Assembly: GCF_002258785.1 (NCBI RefSeq)
Contig: NZ_NOYI01000013.1
Location: 186,001 to 250,000, forward strand
From: Rhodococcus sp. 06-235-1A
Lineage (GTDB): Bacteria > Actinomycetota > Actinomycetes > Mycobacteriales > Mycobacteriaceae
Direction: 5' to 3'
Length of the DNA: 64,000 nucleotides
The notes under the pieces are model-generated. The model worked only from the letters and a program-made list of their open reading frames with translations. It was not told the DNA's origin and did no database searches. Shown one piece after another: positions 27,244-37,263 of the stretch. The first letter of the stretch is position 1; each line of letters begins with the position of its first letter. A program made the translations under genes and the position numbers.

Positions 27244-29919
27244 GTGACCAGTTCAGCACCAGAGCACTCAGAGAACCCTGCCGATTCGATCGACCTGCCC
27301 AAGAGCTGGGATCCCAGCGCGGTCGAGGCGGAGCTGTACCGGTCCTGGGTCGACGCCGGGTACTTCGAGGCCGACGCCACCAGCGACAAGCCGCCGTACT
27401 CCATCGTGCTGCCCCCGCCCAACGTCACCGGCAGCCTGCACATGGGCCACGCTCTCGACCACACGTTGATGGATGCGCTGAGCCGTCGCAAGCGGATGCT
27501 CGGGTTCGAGGTGCTGTGGTTGCCGGGTATGGATCACGCGGGCATCGCCACGCAGACCGTGGTGGAGAAGCAACTCGCTGCGGACGGAAAGACCAAGGAA
27601 GAGTTCGGCCGCGAGCTGTTCGTCGACAAGGTCTGGGACTGGAAGCGCGAATCCGGTGGAACCATCGGCGGGCAGATGCGACGCATCGGCGACGGAGTGG
27701 ATTGGAGCCGCGAGCGTTTCACCATGGACGACGGGTTGTCCGAGGCCGTGCAGACCATGTTCAAGCGAATGTTCGACGACGGTTTGATCTACCGCGCCGA
27801 GCGGCTCGTCAACTGGTCTCCGGTGCTGCAGACCGCCATTTCCGACATCGAGGTCAAATTCGAGGACGTCGAGGGCGAACTCGTGTCGCTGCGATACGGC
27901 TCCCTCGACGACTCCGAACCGCACGTGATCGTGGCGACCACCCGAGTCGAAACGATGCTCGGCGACACCGCAGTGGCGGTGCATCCCGACGACGAGCGGT
28001 ACAAGGCTCTCGTGGGCACCACCCTCGAACACCCGTTCACCGGCCGACGGATCCCGATCATCGCAGACGACTACGTCGATCCCGAATTCGGCACCGGCGC
28101 AGTGAAGATCACCCCGGCGCACGACCCCAACGACTTCGAGATGGGCGTGCGGCACTCATTGCCGATGCCCTCGATCATGGACAAGGCCGGCCGAATCGCC
28201 GATACCGGAACGCAATTCGACGGCATGGACCGGTTCGAGGCGCGAGTGAAGGTTCGTGAAGCGCTCGCCGAGCAGGGGCGCGTCGTCGCCGAGAAGCGCC
28301 CCTACCTGCACAGTGTCGGACACTCCGAGCGCAGCGGTGAGCCGATCGAGCCGCGCCTTTCGCTGCAGTGGTGGGTCAAGGTCGACACCCTGGCGAAGGC
28401 CGCCGGCGATGCAGTCCGCAACGGCGACACGGTGATTCACCCCAAGAGTCAGGAGCCGCGCTGGTTCGCCTGGGTCGACAACATGCACGACTGGTGCATC
28501 TCGCGTCAGCTGTGGTGGGGCCATCGGATTCCGATCTGGTACGGGCCCGACGGCGAGACCGTGTGCCTCGGCCCGGGGGAGAGCGCACCCGAGGGCTGGG
28601 AGCAGGATCCCGATGTCCTCGACACCTGGTTCTCGTCCGGCCTGTGGCCCTTCTCGACGATGGGGTGGCCGGAGGCCACGACCGATCTCGAGAAGTTCTA
28701 TCCCACCGGCGTTCTCGTCACCGGGTACGACATCCTCTTCTTCTGGGTCGCCCGCATGATGATGTTCGGCACCTACGTCGGGGCCGACGACGCGATCACC
28801 GCGGGTAAGCAGGGGCCGCAGGTTCCGTTCCGAGATGTGTTTCTGCACGGCCTGATTCGTGACCAGTTCGGCAAGAAGATGTCGAAGTCGCGAGGCAACG
28901 GAATCGATCCTCTCGATTGGGTCGACCGGTTCGGTGCGGATGCACTGCGTTTCACGCTGGCACGTGGGGCAAACCCCGGTGCCGACATGTCGGTCGGCGA
29001 GGACCACGCGCAGTCCTCGCGCAACTTCGCCAACAAGCTGTTCAACGCAACGAAGTTCGCGCTGATGAACGGTGCGGCGCCGGCAGATCTGCCTTCGCGA
29101 TCCGAGCTGACCGACGCCGACCGGTGGATCCTGGATCGGCTCGAACAGGTTCGAGCAGAGGTGGATTCGGCCTTCGACCGTTACGAGTTCAGCAAGGCAT
29201 GTGAGGCGCTCTACCACTTCGCCTGGGACGAGGTCTGTGACTGGTACCTCGAGATCGCCAAGGTGCAGTTCGCCGACGAGGGCATTGCCGCAACCACCCG
29301 CGGAGTGCTGGGGAACGTGCTCGACGCCTTGCTGCGCCTGCTGCACCCGGTCATTCCGTTCGTCACCGAAACGCTGTGGAAGGTGCTCACCGGTGGTGAA
29401 TCTCTGGTGATCGCGGCGTGGCCCGCGGCCGCCTCGGAGCCTGTCGATCCCGTTGCTGCACAGCGGATCGAGGACATGCAGCGACTGATCACCGAAGTCC
29501 GCCGATTCCGCAGTGATCAGGGACTCAAGCCCTCCCAGAAGGTTGCGGCCCGCATCGTCGGAGTGTCCGACGCCGATCTCGACGGCCAGATCTCGGCGGT
29601 CACCTCGCTGGCCCGGCTGACCGAGCCGGCCGAGGACTTCGCCGCGACGGCCTCGGTGGAGGTGCGCCTGAGCAAGGCGACCGTGGTCGTCGAACTCGAT
29701 ACCTCGGGCACCGTCGACCTGGTCGCCGAGCGCGCTCGGTTGGTCAAGGATCTCGCGGCCGCGGAGAAGGAACTGGCGCAGACCACCGGCAAGCTCGGCA
29801 ACGAGGCCTTCCTAGCCAAGGCTCCCGATGCGGTGGTGGACAAGATCAGAACGCGACAGTCCATCGCACAGGAGGAAATTGCCCGGATCGCCGCGCGTAT
29901 CGAATCGATGGGAACCTAA
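27244..29919 (+). CDS. valS: valine--tRNA ligase
   Basis: Class I aminoacyl-tRNA synthetase of 891 residues that charges tRNA-Val. HMGH (HIGH motif) is at residue 66 within [23 protein letters not shown] occurs near residue 543 in KKMSKSRGN. The editing domain lies between them ([20 protein letters not shown] near 222). The C-terminal arm (about 820-891) is a coiled coil of Leu, Ala and Lys heptads. Start is GTG 27244. folC follows directly after the stop, beginning the valS-folC-DUF4233-ndk order typical of actinobacteria. Confidence 0.97.
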   Translation: MTSSAPEHSENPADSIDLPKSWDPSAVEAELYRSWVDAGYFEADATSDKPPYSIVLPPPNVTGSLHMGHALDHTLMDALSRRKRMLGFEVLWLPGMDHAGIATQTVVEKQLAADGKTKEEFGRELFVDKVWDWKRESGGTIGGQMRRIGDGVDWSRERFTMDDGLSEAVQTMFKRMFDDGLIYRAERLVNWSPVLQTAISDIEVKFEDVEGELVSLRYGSLDDSEPHVIVATTRVETMLGDTAVAVHPDDERYKALVGTTLEHPFTGRRIPIIADDYVDPEFGTGAVKITPAHDPNDFEMGVRHSLPMPSIMDKAGRIADTGTQFDGMDRFEARVKVREALAEQGRVVAEKRPYLHSVGHSERSGEPIEPRLSLQWWVKVDTLAKAAGDAVRNGDTVIHPKSQEPRWFAWVDNMHDWCISRQLWWGHRIPIWYGPDGETVCLGPGESAPEGWEQDPDVLDTWFSSGLWPFSTMGWPEATTDLEKFYPTGVLVTGYDILFFWVARMMMFGTYVGADDAITAGKQGPQVPFRDVFLHGLIRDQFGKKMSKSRGNGIDPLDWVDRFGADALRFTLARGANPGADMSVGEDHAQSSRNFANKLFNATKFALMNGAAPADLPSRSELTDADRWILDRLEQVRAEVDSAFDRYEFSKACEALYHFAWDEVCDWYLEIAKVQFADEGIAATTRGVLGNVLDALLRLLHPVIPFVTETLWKVLTGGESLVIAAWPAAASEPVDPVAAQRIEDMQRLITEVRRFRSDQGLKPSQKVAARIVGVSDADLDGQISAVTSLARLTEPAEDFAATASVEVRLSKATVVVELDTSGTVDLVAERARLVKDLAAAEKELAQTTGKLGNEAFLAKAPDAVVDKIRTRQSIAQEEIARIAARIESMGT

Positions 29920-31350
29920 GTGACCGAACCGGACGACGCATTGCCGCCGCCACCGCCGAGCCCGGTCGATCTCGCGGAACTGGCGCTGGTCGAGGCCGAA
30001 CTGGACAAGCGCTGGGGGGAAACGAAGATCGAGCCGTCGACGGCTCGCATCTCGGCGCTGATGGACCTCCTCGGCTCGCCGCAGAAGGCGTACCCGTCGA
30101 TCCACGTCGCAGGCACCAACGGCAAGACCTCGGTGACTCGAATGATCGACGCGCTGCTCACAGCGTTCCATCGGCGCACGGGCCGCACCACCAGCCCGCA
30201 CCTGCAGATGGCCACCGAGCGGATCAGCATCGACGGACGTCCCATCTCGCCGCGGCTCTACGTCGACACCTACAACGAGATCGCACCGTTCGTGGACATG
30301 ATCGACGCGCAGTCCGAGGCTGCGGGCGGACCCCGAATGAGCAAGTTCGAGGTGGTCACGGCCATGGCGTTCGCGGCGTTCGCGGAGGCTCCCGTCGAGG
30401 TTGCCGTCATCGAGGTCGGGCTCGGCGGGCGTTGGGACGCCACCAACGTCGTCGACGGTGAGGTTGCCGTCATCACTCCGATCGGCCTCGATCACGTAGA
30501 TTTCCTCGGCGACGATCTCGCCGGGATCGCGGGGGAGAAGGCCGGGATCATCAAGAAGGCACCGGAATCGCTCGTGCCGCGTGACACGGTCGCGATTCTG
30601 GCGCAGCAGAAGCCCGAGGTGTCCGAGGTGCTGCTGCGGGCAGCGGTGCAGGCGGACGCCGCAGTGGCGCGGGCGGGATCGGAATTCACCGTGCTCGGCA
30701 GGCAGATTGCCGTGGGCGGCCAGCAACTGGAGCTGCAGGGGCTCGGCGGGGTGTACACCGACGTCTTCCTTCCGTTGCACGGCGAGCATCAGGCGCACAA
30801 TGCGTCCCTCGCACTCGCTGCGGTCGAGGCGTTCTTCGGTGCCGGGCCGGATCGCCAACTCGATCAGGACACCGTGCGCGCTGCGTTCGCCACGATCGTC
30901 AACCCCGGTCGACTCGAGCGGGTACGGAACGCGCCCACGGTCTTCCTGGATGCCGCGCACAACCCACACGGGGCAGCTGCGCTTGCAGCCGCACTCACCG
31001 ACGAGTTCGACTTCCGCAAACTCGTCGGTGTCGTGAGTGTGATGGCGGACAAGGACGTCGGAGCCATTCTCGAGGCACTGGAACCGGTGTTCGACGACAT
31101 CGTCGTCACCCACAACGGGTCGGCACGGGCGATGGACGTCGATGCGTTGGCCGACATCGCAGTGGCCAAATTCGGCGACGAACGCGTCGTGGTGGCATCG
31201 ACCCTGCCCGACGCACTCGAGACGGCGATCGGGCTGGCCGAGGAAGTCGCCGAGCCGGGGGAGGCAGTCTCCGGTGCCGGAGTCGTGGTGACCGGATCCG
31301 TGGTGACCGTCGGCGCAGCTCGCACTCTGTTCGGAAAGGACCCCGCGTGA
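29920..31350 (+). CDS. folC: dihydrofolate synthase / folylpolyglutamate synthase
   Basis: ATP-dependent ligase of 476 residues that adds glutamate to dihydropteroate and folates. The P-loop VAGTNGKTSVTRM is near residue 63 and GRTTSPHLQMATERISIDG near 87. The Mur-ligase central domain has EVGLGGRWDATNVV near 166, and the C-terminal domain has FLDAAHNPHGAAAL near 343. GTG 29920 directly follows the valS stop, indicating tight coupling. The last codons overlap the DUF4233 gene start (GTGA). Confidence 0.95.
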   Translation: MTEPDDALPPPPPSPVDLAELALVEAELDKRWGETKIEPSTARISALMDLLGSPQKAYPSIHVAGTNGKTSVTRMIDALLTAFHRRTGRTTSPHLQMATERISIDGRPISPRLYVDTYNEIAPFVDMIDAQSEAAGGPRMSKFEVVTAMAFAAFAEAPVEVAVIEVGLGGRWDATNVVDGEVAVITPIGLDHVDFLGDDLAGIAGEKAGIIKKAPESLVPRDTVAILAQQKPEVSEVLLRAAVQADAAVARAGSEFTVLGRQIAVGGQQLELQGLGGVYTDVFLPLHGEHQAHNASLALAAVEAFFGAGPDRQLDQDTVRAAFATIVNPGRLERVRNAPTVFLDAAHNPHGAAALAAALTDEFDFRKLVGVVSVMADKDVGAILEALEPVFDDIVVTHNGSARAMDVDALADIAVAKFGDERVVVASTLPDALETAIGLAEEVAEPGEAVSGAGVVVTGSVVTVGAARTLFGKDPA

Positions 31351-31736
31351 GCGAGGCAGAGTTCAGACCACCCACGACCGACCCGTGGAAGGGGTTCCGC
31401 GGTGTCGTGGCAGGCACGCTCGTGCTCGAGGCCATCGTGACCTTGCTCGCGCTACCGGTGGTGGCGACCCTCGGCGGAGGTGCGACCTGGTTCTCGACCA
31501 CGTACATCGTGGCGCTGGCCGTCGTGATGATCCTCGCGGCAGGCAAGCAGGGCGAACCGTGGGCGATGAAACTCAACCTGATTCTGCAGCTGTTCGTGTT
31601 GGCAGGGGCAGTGTTCCACCTGTCGATCGGGGCCGTGGGCCTGATCTTCATCGCGGTCTGGCTGTATCTGCTGTACCTGCGTCGGGATATCACCGAGCGA
31701 ATCCGGCGCGGGATGCTGCCGGGGCAACGCGACTGA
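31347..31736 (+). CDS. DUF4233-type membrane protein
   Basis: Small integral membrane protein of 129 residues with about four hydrophobic segments (GTLVLEAIVTLLALPVVATL, FSTTYIVALAVVMILAAGK, MKLNLILQLFVLAGAVF, VGLIFIAVWLYLLYLRR). It is always found between folC and ndk in related actinobacteria, but no function is known to me. GTG 31347 overlaps the folC stop. Confidence 0.8.
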   Translation: MSEAEFRPPTTDPWKGFRGVVAGTLVLEAIVTLLALPVVATLGGGATWFSTTYIVALAVVMILAAGKQGEPWAMKLNLILQLFVLAGAVFHLSIGAVGLIFIAVWLYLLYLRRDITERIRRGMLPGQRD

Positions 31737-31808
31737 CTGCCTGGGCAACCCGTCGGCTTCGGCCATGCGCCGAGCGCGACCGGGCTCCGGTCCATTAGGG
31801 TCGTCGAC

Positions 31809-32222
31809 GTGACCGACCGCACCCTTGTACTGATCAAGCCCGACGGAGTTGCCCGGCGTTACGTAGGAGAGATCCTCGGCCGCGTGGAGAAGAAGGGTCT
31901 GAGCATCGTCGCACTCGAGCTCAAGACCGTCTCCCGTGAATTGGCCTCGGCTCACTATGCGGAGCACGAGAGCAAACCGTTCTTCCCCGAACTCCTCGAG
32001 TTCATCACGTCCGGGCCGGTGGTGGCCGCAGTTCTCGAAGGCCCTCGCGCGATCGCCGCCTTCCGGCAGATCGCCGGAGGCACCGACCCCGTGGCCAAGG
32101 CCGTTCCCGGCACCATCCGAGGTGACCTCGCCCTCGATGGGCAGCAGAACCTGGTGCACGGGTCCGATTCCGTGGAGTCGGCCGAGCGCGAGATCGCACT
32201 CTGGTTCCCCGGCCTGGCCTGA
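31809..32222 (+). CDS. ndk: nucleoside-diphosphate kinase
   Basis: Equilibrates nucleoside di- and triphosphates through a phosphohistidine. The protein has 137 residues, the normal length. Phosphorylated His117 is in [16 protein letters not shown], and [18 protein letters not shown] forms the N terminus. Start is GTG 31809, 72 bp after the DUF4233 gene. A strong hairpin follows about 40 bp after its stop. Confidence 0.97.
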   Translation: MTDRTLVLIKPDGVARRYVGEILGRVEKKGLSIVALELKTVSRELASAHYAEHESKPFFPELLEFITSGPVVAAVLEGPRAIAAFRQIAGGTDPVAKAVPGTIRGDLALDGQQNLVHGSDSVESAEREIALWFPGLA

Positions 32223-32262
32223 CCGCTCCACTTTTCGCCAGCACAGTCACGTTCGCGCGCAG

Positions 32263-32303
32263 CCACGCCGCATCCGCTCGGTACCGATCGGTGCGGCGTG
32301 GCG
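32263..32303 (+). terminator. hairpin terminator after ndk
   Basis: GCCACGCCGCA (32263-32273) pairs perfectly with TGCGGCGTGGC (32293-32303). It is a GC-rich stem without a T run, in the usual actinobacterial style. Confidence 0.6.
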
Positions 32304-32724
32304 AGTACGCATCATCGCGTGTGGGATACTCGACCAAGATCGATTCCACAGCACGAGTACGTACAAGTTTCATGCTCCACCGAAGTCAAGGCTTCACCGA
32401 AGTTCGCTAGACCGGTGTCGTGGATTCGATCGGATGACTGTCGTCTATCCGCTGCCCGTCATCGCAGATGCTCGAACGAGAGACAGGCTCGTTCGCGTTC
32501 TTGCTTGATGATCAGGCGCTCGGATCGCCGAGACACCACCATCCAGCCAGGCACTGCACACGCTGTCGTCGACCACCGAGAACTACGAAGTGGTCATCGG
32601 CTCGGGTGCGGAGCGAGACCGAACAGCTGACGTCCAACCCGACGTGAGTACACAAGGATTGCCCTCGCGTGGCCGCGTCACACCCGAATTCGGATGAACG
32701 CGCCCGGGGGCCCGAGGAGACTAC
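32304..32724 (+). promoter_or_regulatory. long leader and promoter region of the RNase E gene
   Basis: About 420 bp without a credible gene. TGG-GATACT near 32323-32331 is a candidate extended -10, which would give a leader of nearly 390 nt. CGAACGAG (32473-32480) and CTCGTTCG (32488-32495) form a hairpin in that leader. RNase E mRNAs in other bacteria have long, autoregulated 5' leaders, which fits but is not shown here. Confidence 0.4.
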
Positions 32725-35700
32725 GTGGCCGATCAAAGCCCGCCCGAAGATGTACAGAACGAGAACGCAGGAGGTCCGGAGCGCGACGACGCGGTGCCGT
32801 CTGTGGAAACAGCCGCGGCGTCCTCGGCGCAACCCGACACCATCGAGCTGCCCACCAGGCTGCGCGTGCACGCTTTGGCCAAGATCCTGGGCGTCACCAG
32901 CAAGCAGTTGCTCGTCACCCTCGGTGAACTCGGCATCGAAGCACGCAGTGCTCAGTCGAGTCTGAGCCGCGACGTTGCGGAGTCCGTTCGCGATTCGGTC
33001 AATGCGCCTGCCGCGCCGACGACCGACACGTCGACCGCCGAGCAACCCGAGGCGATCGCAGTTCCTTCCGCAGAGGCACCATCGGCCGAGGCGTCGTGGT
33101 CCGAGCCGCAACTGTTCACCAGTGCGCCTGCCCAGAAGCCGGAGCCGGCCCAGCCCGCAGCAACGACCGAACAGTCCGCGGCAACGTCCGACCGGCCCAC
33201 AGCGACGACGTTCGCCACCCCGCTGTTCCTACAGCCGGCTGCCGCCGAAGCCCCTGCGCCCGAGGCCGCCGAATCTCCTGCCGAGCCCCCGGCCCGTCGT
33301 CGTCGCAGCCGTAAGGCAGCGCCGAAGGACGACGTGGCGAACAGCGGCAGTGGTGAGTCCACAGCTTCGTCCGAGACAACGGCTACGTCCGAGACCACAG
33401 CCGCCGCTGCTGCCGACACGGACACACCTCGGGTCGACCAGTCCGAGATCTCCTCACCGGAGATCGACCGGTCCGCTGTCTCGGAGACCGACGGGTCGCC
33501 CGCGTCCGACAGCTCGGGTGACGACGACACCGACGATGATCAGTCCCAGCCACGGCGTCGTCGGCGAGGGCGTCGCGGCCGTGGTCGCGGACGCGGGGAA
33601 CAGTCCTCGGACGAGAACTCGACCGACGACAATTCGGACGACGACTCCGCGAACGACAACGACATCGACGGCACCGATTCCAGCGATGCCGAGTCCTCCG
33701 ACGGTGCCGACGCGGACTCGGACGAGTCGTCCGCAGGCGACGACCAGCAGTCGGGCTCGGGTAGGCGTTCGCGTCGGTCCCGCAGTCGCAACCGCACGTC
33801 GGACCGGCAGAACTCCGACTCGGACGACTCCTCGGACGACGCGCGCGGTGCGGATTCCTCGGCCGAGGACAGTGAAGACGACTCGGATTCGAGCGCCCAG
33901 GACAACGCGGACGACGCAGACAACGGCGGTTCGGACGGGGACGGCTCCAGCCGACGTCGTCGCCGCCGTCGCCGGCGCAAGACCGGGGCAGAAGCAGCGG
34001 CCGAGGGCGCATCGTCCGAGGACGATCCACCCAACACGGTCGTGCACGAGCGCGAGCCGCGGAACAAGAGCCGCGCCCCCCGAGACGAAGTCCAGGGCAT
34101 CACCGGTTCGACGCGACTCGAGGCCAAGCGTCAGCGTCGCCGCGACGGGCGCGACGCCGGTCGTCGTCCGCCGATCCTGACCGAGTCCGAGTTCCTGGCC
34201 CGGCGCGAATCCGTCGACCGCGTCATGGTCGTGCGCGAGAAGGCCACACCGGATCACCCGTTGACCACGCAGGTTGCCGTGCTCGAAGACGGTGTTCTCG
34301 TCGAGCACTTCGTCACCAGCAGTGCCACCGCGTCGATGGTCGGCAACGTCTACCTGGGCCGCGTGCAGAACGTGCTGCCCAGCATGGAAGCAGCCTTCAT
34401 CGACATCGGCCGTGGCCGCAACGGTGTGCTGTACGCAGGCGAGGTCAACTGGGACGCTGCGGGGTTGGGCGGAAACTCACGAAAGATCGAGCAGGCGCTC
34501 AAGCCGGGCGATCAGGTTCTCGTTCAGGTCAGCAAGGATCCGGTGGGGCACAAGGGTGCTCGCCTGACGACGCAGCTCTCGCTCGCAGGACGCTTCCTGG
34601 TCTACGTTCCCGGGGGAAGCTCGACCGGTATCAGCCGCAAGCTGCCCGACACCGAGCGCAAGCGTCTGAAGGAGATTCTGCGCGACATCGTGCCTCCCGA
34701 GGCGGGCGTCATCATCCGCACCGCAGCAGAGGGCGTCAGCGAAGAGGAACTCGCACGCGATGTCACTCGGTTGCAGGCGCAGTGGGCGAGCATCGAAGAG
34801 CGCTCGGCCAACGCCGAAACCGGCAAGGGTGTGCAACCGCAGACGCTCTACGAAGAGCCCGACATGCTCGTCAAGGTCATTCGTGACCTGTTCAACGAGG
34901 ACTTCTCCAAGCTCGTCATCGAGGGCGACAAGGCATGGACGACGACGTCCAACTACGTCGAGACCGTGGCCCCGGACATGATGGAGCGGCTGCATCGTTA
35001 CGAGGCAGACGGTAGTTCTGTCGACGTCTTCGCCGCGCATCGGATCGACGAGCAGCTGGCCAAGGCGCTCGATCGCAAGGTCTGGCTGCCCTCCGGCGGC
35101 ACCCTGGTGATCGATCGCACCGAGGCCATGACCGTGGTGGACGTCAACACCGGCAAGTTCACCGGTTCGGGCGGCAACCTGGAAGAGACGGTCACCCGCA
35201 ACAACATCGAGGCAGCCGAGGAAGTCGTTCGCCAGATGCGTCTGCGCGACATCGGCGGCATGATCGTCGTCGACTTCATCGACATGGTGCTCGAGTCCAA
35301 CCGCGATCTGGTGCTGCGCCGACTCACCGAGTCGCTCGGCCGCGACCGCACCCGCCACCAGGTTTCCGAGGTGACCTCGCTCGGCCTGGTGCAGATGACC
35401 CGCAAGAAGCTCGGCACAGGGCTCGTGGAGGCGTTCTCCACCACGTGCGAGCACTGCCAGGGGCGTGGCATCGTGGTACATCCGTTCCCCGTCGACGCCA
35501 AGCCGGACACCGACGGCGGCCGCTCGAACTCGTCGCGCTCGGATTCGAGCAACACGACCAGCAGGCGTCGACGTGGCAAGGACAACAAGTCCGACGGCAA
35601 CGACGGCAACGAGCGCACCTCGTCGAACGTCCATCCGGGAGCCACGGACTCGTCCGAGCACCCCGTGATCGATCCGTCGATCAAACGGGCGCATCCGGTG

Positions 35701-36222
35701 GCTCTGGCCATGGCGGCGCATCACGACGACGTGGTGGCCGACGTCAGCCCCGCTGACGTCGAGGCATCGACACCGACCGATACCCGTGACGGTGATGCGG
35801 TGGTGACCGTGGTCTCTGCCGACGACGTGGACGCTGCGGCCGCTGCGGTGGCCGACGTGGAGACGAACGTCACCGCCGACCAGGCCACCGAGACACAGGC
35901 CGCACCGACCTCCACCGAGACGTCGGCAACGGCGGACACGGTGGCACCGAAGGCTCGACGAGGACGCAGGGTGGCCCGTAAGGCTGCCGCGCCGGCAGGC
36001 GCGGCGCCCGACGCGGGCATGGTCATCGTGGTTCCTGCCGCGGACGACTCTGCCGGTGACGGGCCATCCGACCAGCCGGGTTCGGCATCAGACGAGGTGT
36101 CGACGCCACTGACTTCGGCGGCCGAGCAGCCCGTCGAGTCGGTGGAGGTGCCTGCGACACGTCCTCGCAGGAGGCGTGCGGCAGCGCGGCCGGCAGGGCC
36201 ACCGGTCGACATCGACGCCTAG
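32725..36222 (+). CDS. rne: ribonuclease E/G with IF2-like N-terminal domain
   Basis: Main endoribonuclease for mRNA decay and rRNA/tRNA processing, 1165 residues. Residues about 45-92 resemble the IF2 N-terminal module (LRVHALAKILGVTSKQLLVT). About 230-440 is a low-complexity Ser/Asp-rich stretch broken by Arg clusters (PRRRRRGRRGRGRGRGEQ). The catalytic core starts near 460: an S1 domain with GNVYLGRVQNVLPSMEAAF, and the DNase I-like part with catalytic Asp in VVDVNTGKFTG (about 805) and GGMIVVDFIDM (about 844). The zinc-link CEHC is near 909. The 250-residue tail is Ala/Val-rich with Arg/Lys clusters, probably RNA-binding or scaffolding. Start GTG 32725 lies in GACTACGTGGCC. Confidence 0.92.
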   Translation: MADQSPPEDVQNENAGGPERDDAVPSVETAAASSAQPDTIELPTRLRVHALAKILGVTSKQLLVTLGELGIEARSAQSSLSRDVAESVRDSVNAPAAPTTDTSTAEQPEAIAVPSAEAPSAEASWSEPQLFTSAPAQKPEPAQPAATTEQSAATSDRPTATTFATPLFLQPAAAEAPAPEAAESPAEPPARRRRSRKAAPKDDVANSGSGESTASSETTATSETTAAAAADTDTPRVDQSEISSPEIDRSAVSETDGSPASDSSGDDDTDDDQSQPRRRRRGRRGRGRGRGEQSSDENSTDDNSDDDSANDNDIDGTDSSDAESSDGADADSDESSAGDDQQSGSGRRSRRSRSRNRTSDRQNSDSDDSSDDARGADSSAEDSEDDSDSSAQDNADDADNGGSDGDGSSRRRRRRRRRKTGAEAAAEGASSEDDPPNTVVHEREPRNKSRAPRDEVQGITGSTRLEAKRQRRRDGRDAGRRPPILTESEFLARRESVDRVMVVREKATPDHPLTTQVAVLEDGVLVEHFVTSSATASMVGNVYLGRVQNVLPSMEAAFIDIGRGRNGVLYAGEVNWDAAGLGGNSRKIEQALKPGDQVLVQVSKDPVGHKGARLTTQLSLAGRFLVYVPGGSSTGISRKLPDTERKRLKEILRDIVPPEAGVIIRTAAEGVSEEELARDVTRLQAQWASIEERSANAETGKGVQPQTLYEEPDMLVKVIRDLFNEDFSKLVIEGDKAWTTTSNYVETVAPDMMERLHRYEADGSSVDVFAAHRIDEQLAKALDRKVWLPSGGTLVIDRTEAMTVVDVNTGKFTGSGGNLEETVTRNNIEAAEEVVRQMRLRDIGGMIVVDFIDMVLESNRDLVLRRLTESLGRDRTRHQVSEVTSLGLVQMTRKKLGTGLVEAFSTTCEHCQGRGIVVHPFPVDAKPDTDGGRSNSSRSDSSNTTSRRRRGKDNKSDGNDGNERTSSNVHPGATDSSEHPVIDPSIKRAHPVALAMAAHHDDVVADVSPADVEASTPTDTRDGDAVVTVVSADDVDAAAAAVADVETNVTADQATETQAAPTSTETSATADTVAPKARRGRRVARKAAAPAGAAPDAGMVIVVPAADDSAGDGPSDQPGSASDEVSTPLTSAAEQPVESVEVPATRPRRRRAAARPAGPPVDIDA

Positions 36223-36235
36223 CAGTTCGGGCGGT

Positions 36236-36265
36236 TTGACCCTGGCCGTCTCTCTGCCGTAACCT
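36236..36265 (+). promoter_or_regulatory. probable rplU-rpmA promoter
   Basis: TTGACC (36236-36241) and TAACCT (36260-36265) with an 18-bp spacer lie about 190 bp upstream of rplU. The remaining leader shows no recognised riboswitch or gene. Confidence 0.5.
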
Positions 36266-36457
36266 TGATAAGTCGCTCCCGGTGACACCGTTCTGCTGTG
36301 CCGTAGTGGCCCAGTGGAAAGCAACGGGTTCTCGAGCGGGCCGAGATGATCATCATCCCGGCCGGCCGATAGGGAGCAAGCAAACACGTGACACCAGACC
36401 AGTCGTGTTGCCATGCGCAACGCGAGCAAGTTCGAAGAAGCAAGGGGTAGCCCTCCG

Positions 36458-36769
36458 ATGGCAACGTACGCGATCGTCAAGACCGGCGGAAAGCAGTACA
36501 AGGTCGCTGTTGGTGACCTCGTCAAGGTCGAGAAGATCGAGGGAGCGCCCGGCACTGCTGTCTCGCTTGCTCCGGTCCTCGTCGTAGACGGATCCGACCT
36601 GACCACAGATGCAGACAAGCTGGCGAAGATCTCGGTCGCCGGTGAGATCGTCGAGCACACCAAGGGCCCGAAGATCCGCATCCACAAGTTCAAGAACAAG
36701 ACCGGATACCACAAGCGTCAGGGACACAGGCAGAAGCTCACTGTCCTCAAGGTCACCGGCATCAAGTAA
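36458..36769 (+). CDS. rplU: 50S ribosomal protein L21
   Basis: Large-subunit ribosomal protein of 103 residues, starting [20 protein letters not shown] at ATG 36458; a longer upstream frame is not conserved in the family. The signature [17 protein letters not shown] is near residue 73. It is followed by rpmA after 59 bp, the standard L21-L27-Obg arrangement. Confidence 0.97.
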   Translation: MATYAIVKTGGKQYKVAVGDLVKVEKIEGAPGTAVSLAPVLVVDGSDLTTDADKLAKISVAGEIVEHTKGPKIRIHKFKNKTGYHKRQGHRQKLTVLKVTGIK

Positions 36770-36828
36770 CCAGGTCTCACCGGACCCGCGTTCTCTCAAG
36801 CTGATTCACCCCGAGGAGGGTATGCAAC

Positions 36829-37092
36829 ATGGCACATAAGAAGGGCGCATCAAGCTCCCGTAACGGTCGCGACTCGAATGCTCAGCGCCTCGGCGTCAAG
36901 CGTTTCGGCGGCCAGACCGTAGGCGCAGGCGAGATCCTGGTTCGTCAGCGCGGCACGCACTTCCACCCCGGCGTCAACGTCGGCCGTGGCGGCGACGACA
37001 CCCTGTTCGCACTTGCGCCCGGCGCAGTCGAATTCGGTGCCAAGCGCGGACGCAAGACCGTGAACATCGTTCCGGTCACTGTAGAGGCCTAG
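36829..37092 (+). CDS. rpmA: 50S ribosomal protein L27
   Basis: Ribosomal protein near the peptidyl-transferase centre, 87 residues. It starts [20 protein letters not shown], without the cleaved N-terminal extension known in Firmicutes, and has [20 protein letters not shown] near residue 40. GAGGAGGG precedes the ATG. Confidence 0.97.
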   Translation: MAHKKGASSSRNGRDSNAQRLGVKRFGGQTVGAGEILVRQRGTHFHPGVNVGRGGDDTLFALAPGAVEFGAKRGRKTVNIVPVTVEA

Positions 37093-37176
37093 TCCTTCTG
37101 CAGTTCGCGCTCACGATGGTCGGCACGGCAGGTATCTGCTCGAGCCCACCATCCACCGCGTACGTTCACAGCTCCC

Positions 37177-37227
37177 GATAGGGGCGGACCAGGGTCACGA
37201 GACCGGTCCGCCCCTATCGCGTTTTTC
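37177..37227 (+). terminator. intrinsic terminator between rpmA and obg
   Basis: GATAGGGGCGGACC (37177-37190) pairs perfectly with GGTCCGCCCCTATC (37205-37218) and is followed by GCGTTTTT. This is one of the best terminators in the window. It implies that obg has its own promoter or depends on partial read-through. Confidence 0.85.
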
Positions 37228-37263
37228 TCCCGCTTTTTCTTCCAGAAAGGATCGAAGACAGCT

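Noticed and set aside
33480-34010. Repeated GAC/TCG-rich stretch as a possible repeat array
   Set aside because: It is in-frame low-complexity coding sequence of RNase E (Ser/Asp-rich region), with no constant repeat and spacer lengths, so not CRISPR or a satellite.
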